A stretch of 39,332 bases of DNA from Bacillota bacterium (GCA_029553165.1 JAKPCT010000191.1:1-39332); one strand, 5' to 3'. Shown: positions 6,951-15,605, counted from the stretch's first letter. The notes: generated by a model from the letters alone, not told the origin. Numbers and translations: made by a program.

Positions 6951-9554
6951 TCAGCCGGCGGCAGTAAATTCTCGGCTTCGGGCTTTCAGTACCGCTTCCC
7001 AGTCTTCAGTGGCCAACGGCCGGTCAAAGCTCCGGAAACCGGCTAATTTGAAACCATGTTTCTCCGCCAACCTTCTGGTATAATCAATCGTATCAATATC
7101 AATATCAATTCCTAAACTGAAATGTCTATAATCCTGCTCTAATGCCAGCATCATCGTCTCTGACATACAGGCATAAGCTAATCCTTTTTCAAAACCGAAG
7201 TTCCAACCGAAGTCTGGTAAGCCCGGCACAGCAACTACTCCACCATCAATCACCAAAACATCCGGTCTGGCTTCTTTAACCTCCACACTGACATCCGGTG
7301 GACGGGCAACATCGCAGACAACCGCACCAAACTTCAGCATATTCGGCATGATCAAACTATTCACCTGGCTCGTAGCGGTAATCACCACATCAGCGCGGGG
7401 TAAATAATTGGCCAGGTCAACCGTATAAATAACCGGGCTCTCTCCCATAACCAACTCCGCAAACTGTTGATATTCTTCCAGTGGAGCCTCCGGAGCCGGA
7501 ATCCGTGGATGATTTTTGACAAACTCAACAATTGCTCCTCCTGTTTGAAGGTCACGGTTGATATGCTGATAAATCTCGGCCGTAACCTTCATCAACCGCC
7601 GGCGGCTATGCTGTTCATTTTGTGGATTACCGATTAAAATTAATGAATTGACCTTCTCTGCCAGCAGCAATGTACATGCCCTGCCAATTGAACCTGTCGC
7701 CCCAACCACCGCTGCAGTAGTCCGGTCCATTGGGACATTTAACTGTCTTGCTGCTTCGAGAGTAGCTTCGACCGCAGTGGCGACGGTGTAACTATTACCT
7801 GTGGTAAGCGCAACACCCAGATCTCGGAGATCACGGCCGCCTTTGGTAACAACGGACGTATACGCTCCCAATCCAACTATTTTGGCGCCACGGTTTTTAG
7901 CCAATGTCACGGCAGCACCCAATTCTTTAAGGACCTGTTCTTTCGACATCTCCATCAGCTCTTCGGAAGTCCGGCAAACAGTAATAAACTCACCGTAAGC
8001 TTTCCGTCCCGACTTTGCTGTTATTTGGACCGAAGCGATCGGAAATGGTTCAACCAGGTCGTTCCACCGCCACACAAGATCGCCCAACTGCTTCTCGGAG
8101 AAGAACTTTAATGACTCATCAAACTCAATATAATTTTTTAAGTACAACGGATGAACTAAAAAAGCAAATCGGCCTTCATCTGCTGTATTCAATGGCTGTA
8201 TCGGTACCTTCGGGACCGGTATCGTGGCTGAAGTCTTTGGTGGTACAGCTCCAATCAAATGTGATAAGAATGCAGCCGTATTACCTATCGCCAGACAGGC
8301 GGCCATCCGTTCGATTGCATCCATCGCCTGCCGACATTGCTCCATACTGATATTCAACGGTGGTTCCAGCCTGATCACAGCCGCACCATTAAGTGTCGGA
8401 GCAACTCTTAGTTTTTCAACATTCAATAAGTAACTGGAGACTACCGGTGATAGAAATTCCTGATCGGCAATGATCCCTAACAGACTGTCCGGCAGATTAT
8501 TTTTGGTTACTCCCAGTTCTAATCCCAACATTAACCCTTTACCACGAACATCAGCGATCACATGGGGATACTTGGCCCGGATCACTTGAAGCCGTTCCAG
8601 TAAGTATTCTCCCTTACGGTTAATTTCATTAAGTAACTGTTGATCATTTTGCGTCAATAATTCCAAGACCCGAAGTCCGACTCTGCAAGCTAATGTATTT
8701 CCGGCGAAAGTTGAAGAATGTTTGAGCGCAAAGTCTTCACAATATGCATCTTCTTGACACAAGACAGCGCCAATGGCTACAATACCGCCACCCAGCGCTT
8801 TGGCCAAAGTGATAATGTCAGGGGTGATTTCATCATATTCCGAAGCAAACATCCGGCCGGTCCGCCCCAGTCCCGTCTGCACTTCGTCAACGATCAACAA
8901 CACTCCGTACTGTTCACATATTTCTTTCGCGGCTTTTATATAACCGGGGGGAGGAATGATGATTCCGCCTTCACCCTGAATCGGCTCGACAATAAACGCC
9001 GCATAAAAGTCCGGTTTAGCCTGAAGCTCTTGTTTCAAAGCATCAATGTCGCCATAAACAATCCGTTCAAATCCTGGTACCGGCGCTCCAAAACCAGCTT
9101 GATAAGAATCTTTTCCGGTTGCTGATAAAGCGCCTAGGGTCTTACCGTGAAAACTGTTTTCGGTCGTTAAAATACCGGTCCTGCCGGTACGGATTCGTGC
9201 CATTTTAATAGCGGCTTCAACTGCTTCGGCGCCACTGTTAGCAAAAGTTACATATTTTAACCCTTTAGGAGCAATACTGATTAGCTTGCGAGCCAGTTCC
9301 CCAGCCGCATCCAAATACGATGGCTGAATAAAACTTGGCTCCTGACTATCATGCACTTGAATGATAGCATCCCAAATCTCCGGCGGATTAAAACCAAAAG
9401 GAAGGGCTCCGTATGAAGCGATAAAATCCAAATACCGTTCCCCTCGATCGTCAATTAACTCACAGCCCACTCCTCGCTTAAAGACTTTATCCATATTTAA
9501 CTGGTGCAATCTTTTAGCTAGAATAGGATTTACATACTCTGCATATGGATGCAT
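6951..9554 (-). CDS. class III PLP aminotransferase fused to acyl-ACP-reductase-like NAD(P) domain
   Basis: An 867-residue two-enzyme fusion. Residues 1-430 are a class III (ornithine/putrescine-type) aminotransferase with SGAEAVEAAIKMAR (107-120), the PLP-binding VDEVQTGLGRTG (222-233), the Schiff-base lysine K252 in LAKALGGG and STFAGN (281-286). After a linker, residues about 460-840 resemble cyanobacterial long-chain acyl-ACP reductase. Visible motifs are GLGAYTSVV (561-569), TTGNSYT (584-590), nucleotide loop VVGATGSIG (616-624), IDGGVV (769-774) and AYACMSETMM, whose C796 aligns with the AAR cysteine that carries the acyl group. The logical reaction is acyl thioester to aldehyde to amine, as reported for the reductase/transaminase TamH; the substrate is unknown. 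CGGAGGA precedes the ATG. It is a single-gene unit with its own promoter and terminator. Confidence 0.85.
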   Translation of the reverse strand: MHPYAEYVNPILAKRLHQLNMDKVFKRGVGCELIDDRGERYLDFIASYGALPFGFNPPEIWDAIIQVHDSQEPSFIQPSYLDAAGELARKLISIAPKGLKYVTFANSGAEAVEAAIKMARIRTGRTGILTTENSFHGKTLGALSATGKDSYQAGFGAPVPGFERIVYGDIDALKQELQAKPDFYAAFIVEPIQGEGGIIIPPPGYIKAAKEICEQYGVLLIVDEVQTGLGRTGRMFASEYDEITPDIITLAKALGGGIVAIGAVLCQEDAYCEDFALKHSSTFAGNTLACRVGLRVLELLTQNDQQLLNEINRKGEYLLERLQVIRAKYPHVIADVRGKGLMLGLELGVTKNNLPDSLLGIIADQEFLSPVVSSYLLNVEKLRVAPTLNGAAVIRLEPPLNISMEQCRQAMDAIERMAACLAIGNTAAFLSHLIGAVPPKTSATIPVPKVPIQPLNTADEGRFAFLVHPLYLKNYIEFDESLKFFSEKQLGDLVWRWNDLVEPFPIASVQITAKSGRKAYGEFITVCRTSEELMEMSKEQVLKELGAAVTLAKNRGAKIVGLGAYTSVVTKGGRDLRDLGVALTTGNSYTVATAVEATLEAARQLNVPMDRTTAAVVGATGSIGRACTLLLAEKVNSLILIGNPQNEQHSRRRLMKVTAEIYQHINRDLQTGGAIVEFVKNHPRIPAPEAPLEEYQQFAELVMGESPVIYTVDLANYLPRADVVITATSQVNSLIMPNMLKFGAVVCDVARPPDVSVEVKEARPDVLVIDGGVVAVPGLPDFGWNFGFEKGLAYACMSETMMLALEQDYRHFSLGIDIDIDTIDYTRRLAEKHGFKLAGFRSFDRPLATEDWEAVLKARSREFTAAG

Positions 9555-9587
9555 TAGTTCCTCCGATCACATAATCTGTAAATTCAT

Positions 9588-9672
9588 CTACGCCTGTCTC
9601 AAACAGTTGCTACGTAGGTTAAAGATAAGGGCTTATCGATTTTTCACCTGTTTCCATGAACTATTGCTTAAA
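9588..9672 (-). other. leader block B upstream of the aminotransferase-reductase gene
   Basis: The 5' leader of the fusion gene contains, in order, TTTAAGCAATAG, GGAAACAGGTGAAAAAT, ATAAGCCC, a CTACG...CGTAG stem and GAGACAGGCGTAG. A similar series appears at 15332-15398 upstream of the nitroreductase gene. It may be a structured cis-regulatory RNA, but I cannot match it to a known class. Confidence 0.35.
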
Positions 9673-9686
9673 CACTCACATAAACC

Positions 9687-9715
9687 AGTTTAGCACTTAT
9701 TGGATCAATGGTCAA
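9687..9715 (-). promoter_or_regulatory. probable sigma-A promoter of the aminotransferase-reductase gene
   Basis: Minus strand: TTGACC (9710-9715), 17-base spacer, TAAACT (9687-9692). It predicts a leader of about 125 bases, which would contain leader block B. Confidence 0.6.
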
Positions 9716-9786
9716 CATCTAGCGTTCTCCCTGATTAGTATTACCATATATACTAGAATAATCCATTGAAAATAAGCTTAAAAATT

Positions 9787-9817
9787 TCAGCCAGGCCTTT
9801 GCAGACAACCTGGCTGA
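9787..9817 (-). terminator. intrinsic terminator of the alr operon
   Basis: A 9-bp stem TCAGCCAGG/CCTGGCTGA (9787-9795, 9809-9817) is followed on the minus strand by AAATTTTTAAG. It closes the operon ending with the glucodextranase-C-like gene. Confidence 0.8.
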
Positions 9818-9823
9818 TTAAAC

Positions 9824-10741
9824 TTACTTGGTATTTTCTGGTTGATTATTTCGTTTCACCCAAAACCAACTGATACTTTTAAAACGTTTTCGGACAAAGT
9901 ACCAACAACTACTGATTAAGATGATTAGCAAAATAATTTTTTCGGTCAAATTAATGCCTCCTCTTCGTTTCCCGACCGGTTGCAAAACCGCTAACTTAGG
10001 TGTAGTCTTATCAAAAGACTTCAATTGACTTATTTGGCTATTAGGCCCTGATTTTGGTGCCAGGAGATCCATTATTAAAGGATCAAATTTTTCTGCAGTA
10101 CCACCGCCAATAACCCAATCACCTGGTTCTTTGTCAACTTTACGGTAAAAATCATCACCAAACCCGTCATAAGAACCGACAAACACATAATAGTTCCAGT
10201 TTTTATTGGGAATGTCAATTAAGTTTTGAGGAATTTTGGCTCTAATCGTCTGACCGTCACCCAACACTTCCGTTTCAAGCGGACGACATTTCAACGTACC
10301 ATTGTCATAAATTAGATATTGGCTATTGCCCCAGCCAACAATCTTTAAACAGATGTCCCAGGCATATTTAGGATTAAATTCTACATTGGCGCCTTTTTTG
10401 GGCAACTTACTGTAACCTTGGTTAGGTATACTATCAATATAAATCCTTAAATTTTGGTGGATGAATCCTTCCGGTGCCATCCATGGGTTAGTTATTTTAC
10501 TGAATGTGGTGTCAAAATAGACTGTATCCGCATTCTCCTTCCAGACCCGGAACTGCGTGATATCAAACAAACCCTGATAAGGTTTAAAAGCGACATTGTT
10601 GGGGTACTGGTAAGTACCATAGCCATGATCATCTCCGACCGGATCTTTCATATCAAAAAAGACCTCGGGATAACCGGCTCCCATTAAAACAACAGTTAAC
10701 CCGAAGATCAATATTATCTTTGGCAATTGCTTAATTAACAC
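9824..10741 (-). CDS. membrane-anchored glucodextranase C-terminal-domain-like protein
   Basis: An exported, anchored protein of 305 residues. A hydrophobic N-terminal segment (KIILIFGLTVVLMGAG) precedes a beta-rich domain. Its features GDDHGYGTYQYP, FDITQFRVW and ITNPWMAPEGF, then LRIYID, match the C-terminal binding module of glucodextranase and pullulanase-like proteins (PF09985-type, DOMON-like). No catalytic glycosidase domain is attached. A second hydrophobic segment (EKIILLIILISSCWYFV) and a basic tail near the end should anchor it. Start: a TTG at 10756 lies inside the GGGGGTGG ribosome binding site, so GTG at 10739-10741 is preferred. It is last in the alr operon, 64 bases after alr. 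A surface carbohydrate-binding role is inferred. Confidence 0.72.
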   Translation of the reverse strand: MLIKQLPKIILIFGLTVVLMGAGYPEVFFDMKDPVGDDHGYGTYQYPNNVAFKPYQGLFDITQFRVWKENADTVYFDTTFSKITNPWMAPEGFIHQNLRIYIDSIPNQGYSKLPKKGANVEFNPKYAWDICLKIVGWGNSQYLIYDNGTLKCRPLETEVLGDGQTIRAKIPQNLIDIPNKNWNYYVFVGSYDGFGDDFYRKVDKEPGDWVIGGGTAEKFDPLIMDLLAPKSGPNSQISQLKSFDKTTPKLAVLQPVGKRRGGINLTEKIILLIILISSCWYFVRKRFKSISWFWVKRNNQPENTK

Positions 10742-10805
10742 AAAATCCACCCCCAAATAAATTTATGAGTGGAAGTGGATTAATATAACCAAAATAAAAT
10801 TCTTG

Positions 10806-11954
10806 TCAAACTTTATTCAGAAAAACTCTGGGTATCCGATCCCCCAGCATACAAGTTACTTCATAGTTTATTGTCCCAAGAATCTGGGCAACATCGTCGA
10901 CAGTTATTGCCTGCGATCCTTCTGAACCAATTAAAGTAATTTCTTGACCGATCTCTATCGGTTCGTCATCCACATCGATCATACACTGATCCATACAGAT
11001 CGTTCCAACTATCGGATATCTTTTACCCCTGATTAAGACAGCAACCTTGTTTGACAGGATCCGGGACCAACCATCTGCATAACCGATTGGAATGGTTACT
11101 ATTGTTGTATCCTTTTGGGCTTGATATCTTAATCCATAGCTAATCCCGGTCCCTTGGAGTACTTTCTTAATAAATATCGCTTTGGTCTTTAATGAAAATA
11201 CCGGTTTTAGCTTAACTTGGTTCGGATTTTCAAGACAGTCCGATGGCATTAGTCCATATAGCATTATTCCCGGTCGTACCATATTATAGTAGGAATCAGG
11301 TAAATCAATAATTCCGGCGCTATTAGCCAGATGGATTTTTTCCAGCTCAACCCCCGCATTGATTAATCGCTTAACAACTCCGTCAAATCTTTCGATTTGT
11401 GTTTTGGCAAATGTTTTATCCTGGTGATCGGCAGTAGCCAAGTGCGAATAAATCCCTGTTGCTTTGATTAGTGGTAATACCGACAGGCTTTTAAAGAAAC
11501 TGCCGGCATCCTGATAGGGGATTCCTACCCGTCCCATTCCGGTATCAACTTTAACATGTACGGCAACCGGCGTTTCCAATCTACGTTTAACTGCTTCCCG
11601 TGATAAAGCAACGGCCGCATCTAATAGACAAACGGTAGCAGTAAGATTATAATCTAAAAAAATCGCCGCTTGGGTACTTTGTAATGGTTGAAAGACTAAG
11701 ATCGGGGCCTGAATTCCCCCCTGACGGAGCGCAATTCCTTCTTCAGGCAAGGACACTCCCAGCCAGGTTGCTCCGGCTTTAATTGCCGTTCGGGCTACTT
11801 CTACGGCTCCATGGCCGTAGGCCTCAGCCTTAACTACCGCCATGATCTCCACCTTTGGCCCAACCAGCCGTTTTACCTCTGTTAGATTATGGGTTAAAGC
11901 AGCAAGATCAATCTCCGCCCATACAGGTCTGATCTTTTCCGGATACCGACTCAC
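10806..11954 (-). CDS. alr: alanine racemase
   Basis: Interconverts L- and D-alanine for peptidoglycan. PLP fold type III, 382 residues, the usual length. The N-terminal TIM barrel carries the Schiff-base lysine K42 in VVKAEAYGHG. The second catalytic tyrosine lies in TGISYGLRYQ of the C-terminal beta domain, followed by the typical VGTICMDQCMID. A GTG start overlaps the TGA stop of the NAD(P)HX repair gene by four bases (GTGA), with AAGGTG 5 bases upstream, indicating coupled translation. The pairing with the nnr gene and acpS is a common Bacillota arrangement. Confidence 0.96.
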   Translation of the reverse strand: MSRYPEKIRPVWAEIDLAALTHNLTEVKRLVGPKVEIMAVVKAEAYGHGAVEVARTAIKAGATWLGVSLPEEGIALRQGGIQAPILVFQPLQSTQAAIFLDYNLTATVCLLDAAVALSREAVKRRLETPVAVHVKVDTGMGRVGIPYQDAGSFFKSLSVLPLIKATGIYSHLATADHQDKTFAKTQIERFDGVVKRLINAGVELEKIHLANSAGIIDLPDSYYNMVRPGIMLYGLMPSDCLENPNQVKLKPVFSLKTKAIFIKKVLQGTGISYGLRYQAQKDTTIVTIPIGYADGWSRILSNKVAVLIRGKRYPIVGTICMDQCMIDVDDEPIEIGQEITLIGSEGSQAITVDDVAQILGTINYEVTCMLGDRIPRVFLNKV

Positions 11955-13441
11955 TTTAACACCTTCCCTAATGCCTTCGGAATTGTTAGCAACAAATCAC
12001 TGGTTATATAACCAACAGCGCCAACTGCTTCACTGACTATATCTCCAGCCAAACCATGGATATAAACCCCCGCTAGCGCTGCGTCATTAATTGTCAATCC
12101 TTGCGCAATCAATCCACCAATAACTCCCGCTAAAGCATCTCCCATTCCGGCAGTAGCCATACCCGGATTGCCGGTGCTGTTGATGTATACCTCGCCATCT
12201 GGTAGTGAAATAATTGTCCGGGCTCCCTTGAGAATTACTACTATATTATTATGCCGGGACATTCTTTGAGCTAGGGCCACCCGATCCCGCTGTACCTCAC
12301 TGACCGGAATCCCCGCCAATCTCGACATCTCTCCTGGATGCGGGGTTAGAATAACAGGTTGCTTCAGTTGTTGCAGCAATTGTTGATTGGCAGCTAAAAT
12401 ATTTAATGCATCCGCATCGATCACCAACGGAACTTCTGCTTTGTTCAGTAACTCCTTAAGAAAATCCACTCCATCGGTTGCGGTTGTCATTCCGGGGCCA
12501 ACAACAATACAATCGTATTTGGTAAGGTTGACGCTTAATTCACTCCAAGTAGTCACCATTGCTTCGAGTGGTTTATCCGGTAACCAAAGTCCATCCCGGA
12601 TGCCGATAGTTACCAGACCACAGCCAATTCTTAATGCCCCTAAGGCAGTAATTACTGGCGCTCCGGTCATTCCTTGCGAGCCGCCAACAACCAAAACATG
12701 GCCATTGCTTCCCTTATGCGCTGTTGGTTGACGTTTGGGAACTATTTCGGTTACTTTTTTTGCTGATAAATAATTTATCTTGAGAGCATCGTTGTTTAAT
12801 AATTCCAATGGAAATCCAATTGAAGTTACAATAACCTTTCCGGCAAAATCAGCGCCCGGAAAGGTTATTAATCCTGGTTTAAGTAGTCCAAAAGTGACGG
12901 TAAGCTCTGCCTTAACCGCCAAAACTTCGACTTGTCCTGTATCGATGTCAATCCCTGAAGGAATATCGATTGCCACTACCGGCTTTTGGGATTGATTAAT
13001 TACTTCAATCATCGCTTTGATAATTCCCTGCGGTACACCCCGTGACCCGGTTCCCAGCAGGGCATCAACGACTAGATCAGCTTGATTTAAATCTTCTTTC
13101 CTAAATTGATCAAAGACAGTTACAGTAACGCCATAATTGAGAGCTCTTTTCAGGTTAAGAGCAGCTAATCCACTATATTGTTCGGCTTCACAGGGCAAGA
13201 ACACTTGAACCTCAGCCAATTTCTCTTTTAGCAGTCTTGCTAAAGCAAGTCCGTCACCGCCATTGTTCCCTTTGCCACAAAAAATTACAAATCGCTTCCC
13301 GGCAATAGTTCCCCAGCGTTCAACAATCGCATCCAATACCGAAAGAGCGGCCCGTTCCATCAGGATATCTCCGCTCATCCCGTAATCTGCCTGTGCTCTT
13401 TCATCGATCGTTCTCATTTCGGCCGCAGTTGCCACTTTCAC
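11951..13441 (-). CDS. nnr: bifunctional NAD(P)HX epimerase / ADP-dependent dehydratase
   Basis: Repairs hydrated NAD(P)H. The N-terminal YjeF_N domain (about 1-215) is the epimerase, with FCGKGNNGGDGLALARLL (residues 54-71) and VVDALLGTGSRG. The C-terminal ribokinase-like domain (about 225-496) is the dehydratase, with HKGSNGHVLVVGGSQGMTGA and the catalytic NPGMATAGMGDALAGVIGG region. The length of 496 is normal for the fusion. It begins with GTG after AGAAGGTG, 31 bases downstream of acpS, and overlaps alr by four bases. Confidence 0.95.
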   Translation of the reverse strand: MKVATAAEMRTIDERAQADYGMSGDILMERAALSVLDAIVERWGTIAGKRFVIFCGKGNNGGDGLALARLLKEKLAEVQVFLPCEAEQYSGLAALNLKRALNYGVTVTVFDQFRKEDLNQADLVVDALLGTGSRGVPQGIIKAMIEVINQSQKPVVAIDIPSGIDIDTGQVEVLAVKAELTVTFGLLKPGLITFPGADFAGKVIVTSIGFPLELLNNDALKINYLSAKKVTEIVPKRQPTAHKGSNGHVLVVGGSQGMTGAPVITALGALRIGCGLVTIGIRDGLWLPDKPLEAMVTTWSELSVNLTKYDCIVVGPGMTTATDGVDFLKELLNKAEVPLVIDADALNILAANQQLLQQLKQPVILTPHPGEMSRLAGIPVSEVQRDRVALAQRMSRHNNIVVILKGARTIISLPDGEVYINSTGNPGMATAGMGDALAGVIGGLIAQGLTINDAALAGVYIHGLAGDIVSEAVGAVGYITSDLLLTIPKALGKVLK

Positions 13442-13472
13442 TTGGATTCACACCTTCTTGCTATCCATACTG

Positions 13473-13832
13473 TCAAACTTCTAAAATGACCTGTGCCGTT
13501 GCATATTCTCTACAATGCGAGATACTAAGATGGACCTTGGAAACCCGTTGTACTTGCAGAAACTCCGCCACTTTTCCTGAGGTTTTGAAATACGGTGCCC
13601 CTTGGGCATTATGAGCGACTTCAATTTCCTGCCAGCAAAATCCTGCCAACCCCGTACCCATTGCTTTTAATAATGCTTCTTTGGCAGCAAAAAAACCTGC
13701 TAGGCGATGTGCCTGCAACTTACTTTCCAACCGTTCATTCTCGGTGAACACCTTTTCGTTAAAACGTTCATTTTGAATGGCGGCTTCGATACGGCCAATC
13801 TCAATAATATCAATTCCTATTCCCAATATCAA
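13473..13832 (-). CDS. acpS: holo-[acyl-carrier-protein] synthase
   Basis: Transfers 4'-phosphopantetheine from CoA to the serine of acyl carrier protein. It has the short AcpS fold of 119 residues with GIDIIEIGRI (Mg2+-binding Asp) at the N-terminus and FFAAKEALLKAMGTG carrying the second metal ligand Glu. The C-terminus has VHLSISHCREYATAQVI. The longer reading starts 27 bases earlier, but AAGGGG lies 9 bases before TTG 13830-13832, which gives the canonical MILGIGIDI. It is followed by nnr and alr; cheR precedes it by 42 bases. Confidence 0.94.
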   Translation of the reverse strand: MILGIGIDIIEIGRIEAAIQNERFNEKVFTENERLESKLQAHRLAGFFAAKEALLKAMGTGLAGFCWQEIEVAHNAQGAPYFKTSGKVAEFLQVQRVSKVHLSISHCREYATAQVILEV

Positions 13833-13874
13833 AACTACCATCCCCTTTAGCCTAATCAATTCTTTCTTTTTTAT

Positions 13875-14642
13875 CTATGGCTTTTTATAAAATGAAGTCA
13901 ATGCATGTTCAAAACCAAGTTGCCGGTATTGTAAGATCGGTTCGGTACCACCAACCAGCAGGTATCCCCCCGGAACCAACGATTGATAAAACTTAGTATA
14001 AATATTATTTTTAGCCTCTTCAGTAAAGTAGATCACTACATTGCGGCAGACAATCAAGTGAACATTTGTTTCATAAGGATCGTGTAACAGATTATGGTGC
14101 CTAAACTCCACCATCCGCTTTATTTCATCTTTAAGTATGAAATTTGAACCGTTTTTCTCAAAATACTTCTCCTGCAAATGGACCGGTAAACTCCTCAAAT
14201 CATTTGCACCGTATATCCCTTCTTTTGCTTTAGCCAAGATCTCACGGTCAATATCGGTAGCAACAATTTTCACCCGGTCCCGCGCTCTTAGTTCACTGAC
14301 AATTATTGAAATCGAATAGGGCTCCGAACCATCAGAACATCCTGCACTCCAGATCCTGATCTGCGAATACTTCTTTAACATTTCGGGAATAACCTTCTCC
14401 CACAATTCAATAAACCGTTCCGGATTTCTGAAAAACTCAGAGACATTGATGGTAAGTTTATTAACAAACTCCCGAAATTTTTCATGATCCGTCTCCAAAA
14501 CATGCAAATATTCACCGTATTCGGTGATACCCCACGCCTGCATCAATGAGTTGATGCGCCGGTCCATCTGTTGACTCTTATAGTAACTAAGGTTAATTCC
14601 GCAAAGAACTCCGACTTTTTCTTTAAATGTTTGATAGTCCAC
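13875..14642 (-). CDS. cheR: CheR-family protein-glutamate methyltransferase (orphan)
   Basis: SAM-dependent O-methyltransferase normally acting on chemoreceptor glutamates. The N-terminal all-alpha CheR_N part (about 1-70) is followed by NVSEFFRNP (66-74), the SAM-binding motif SAGCSDGSEPYS (99-110), VATDID (127-132) and the family signature CRNVVIYF (199-206). The SAM motif reads GSEPYS where most CheR proteins have GEEPYS. The length of 255 is short but complete, with no TPR extension. No receptor, CheA/W/Y or flagellar gene is near. GTG start with AGGGG 8 bases upstream. It sits between a nitroreductase gene and acpS. Confidence 0.9.
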   Translation of the reverse strand: MDYQTFKEKVGVLCGINLSYYKSQQMDRRINSLMQAWGITEYGEYLHVLETDHEKFREFVNKLTINVSEFFRNPERFIELWEKVIPEMLKKYSQIRIWSAGCSDGSEPYSISIIVSELRARDRVKIVATDIDREILAKAKEGIYGANDLRSLPVHLQEKYFEKNGSNFILKDEIKRMVEFRHHNLLHDPYETNVHLIVCRNVVIYFTEEAKNNIYTKFYQSLVPGGYLLVGGTEPILQYRQLGFEHALTSFYKKP

Positions 14643-14676
14643 CTTGACAGCCCCTTATAGTTGTAATAAAAATATA

Positions 14677-15297
14677 TTAGTTTAAATATTTGACAATCAT
14701 CTCTAATGGCCTTTTTTCCGGACCCTTCGTTTGCTTTAACGGATAACCAATCGGAATTACTGCCATAAATTCGCCTTTTGGTTCTCCCAGCAATGTTAAA
14801 ACTTCATCCTTGATTAAAAACAAAATTCCCAGCCAAACAGATGCCAGTCCGAGCGATGTTGCCGCTAACAATAGATTTTCAACTGCTGCGGCCGAGCTTT
14901 GGATCTCCATCGTTCGAAAAAAATCATAGGCAACCTGTTGGTCAATATTAAAGAGGTTAGTGCCATGTTCAATCAAATCGCCGGTATTAGCAACCGCAAT
15001 AACCACCGGCGCACCGGCAATTGATCGTGACGCCATCCGTAATAAAACTGAAGAAGCTTTTGGAAATTCATTAGCTTTATTACTGACTAACTCAACTAAT
15101 TGCCGCTTCTTCTCACCTGTGATCACAATAAACCGCCATGACTGTTGGTTATGAGCCGACGGTGCCTTATTGGCAGCCTGTAAAATCAGATTAATGGCTT
15201 CGTCACTTACCGGCTTGTCACTAAATAGACGAATACTATGACGTTCATTGATTGTTTTTAATGTTTCATTGAACAAAGTTTGAGTTTGTATTTCCAA
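14677..15297 (-). CDS. nitroreductase-family FMN oxidoreductase
   Basis: An FMN-dependent oxidoreductase of the nitroreductase fold, about 206 residues. RHSIRLFSDKPVSDEAI and APSAHNQQSWRFIVITG mark the FMN-binding N-terminal region. The middle has the helix EIQSSAAAVENLLLAATSLGL, then SVWLG, and the C-terminus AVIPIGYPLKQTKGPEKRPL is typical. The substrate is not predictable. A longer frame starts at 15315, but that codon precedes AAGGAAGT; TTG at 15295-15297 is spaced correctly and gives MEIQTQTLFNE. It heads the cheR-acpS-nnr-alr operon. Confidence 0.88.
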   Translation of the reverse strand: MEIQTQTLFNETLKTINERHSIRLFSDKPVSDEAINLILQAANKAPSAHNQQSWRFIVITGEKKRQLVELVSNKANEFPKASSVLLRMASRSIAGAPVVIAVANTGDLIEHGTNLFNIDQQVAYDFFRTMEIQSSAAAVENLLLAATSLGLASVWLGILFLIKDEVLTLLGEPKGEFMAVIPIGYPLKQTKGPEKRPLEMIVKYLN

Positions 15298-15331
15298 GCA
15301 AATACTTCCTTTCAAACTTAATATAAATTAA

Positions 15332-15398
15332 CTACGCCTGTTTCGACTCATCCTTAGGCTTGCTGAATTTTCTTAAGTGGGTTTTCAATTGCTCTTAA
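15332..15398 (-). other. leader block A upstream of the nitroreductase gene
   Basis: The 308-base gap to rnj contains, on the minus strand, TTAAGAGCAATTG, GAAAACC, GAAAATTCAGCAAGCCT and GAAACAGGCGTAG in the same order as leader block B (9588-9672). GCCT...AGGC can pair. The remainder of the gap is A/T-rich and holds the rnj promoter on the other strand. Confidence 0.35.
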
Positions 15399-15490
15399 TA
15401 TTAATTATCCCTTTTTTCAATGATTCCTCTTTATATTTTTTCTACTTGGTATCAATATTTTTATACTTGTGTGTTTAAAGCTTAATTTTT

Positions 15491-15499
15491 TGATATAAT
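15491..15499 (+). promoter_or_regulatory. extended -10 promoter of the rnj-prfC unit
   Basis: TGATATAAT is a TGn-extended perfect -10 hexamer; no good -35 is seen. The predicted start is near 15506, about 100 bases before rnj. Confidence 0.6.
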
Positions 15500-15605
15500 A
15501 CCTTTATAGGAAATTGATTATTTGTAACAAAAACTTAAAGAGGTCGTAGTTTATATTGATAATTTCGGTAAAAATAATCATTACATTAATCGTAGGAGAT
15601 CAACA

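Noticed and set aside
8718-9125. 135-codon frame antisense to the aminotransferase domain
   Set aside because: It is a shadow of the conserved aminotransferase reading frame and lacks a start context or protein features.
15335-15355. Hammerhead-ribozyme-like GATGAGTCGAAAC on the minus strand
   Set aside because: The obligatory CUGAUGA core reads GGATGA and stems I and III cannot be formed around it.
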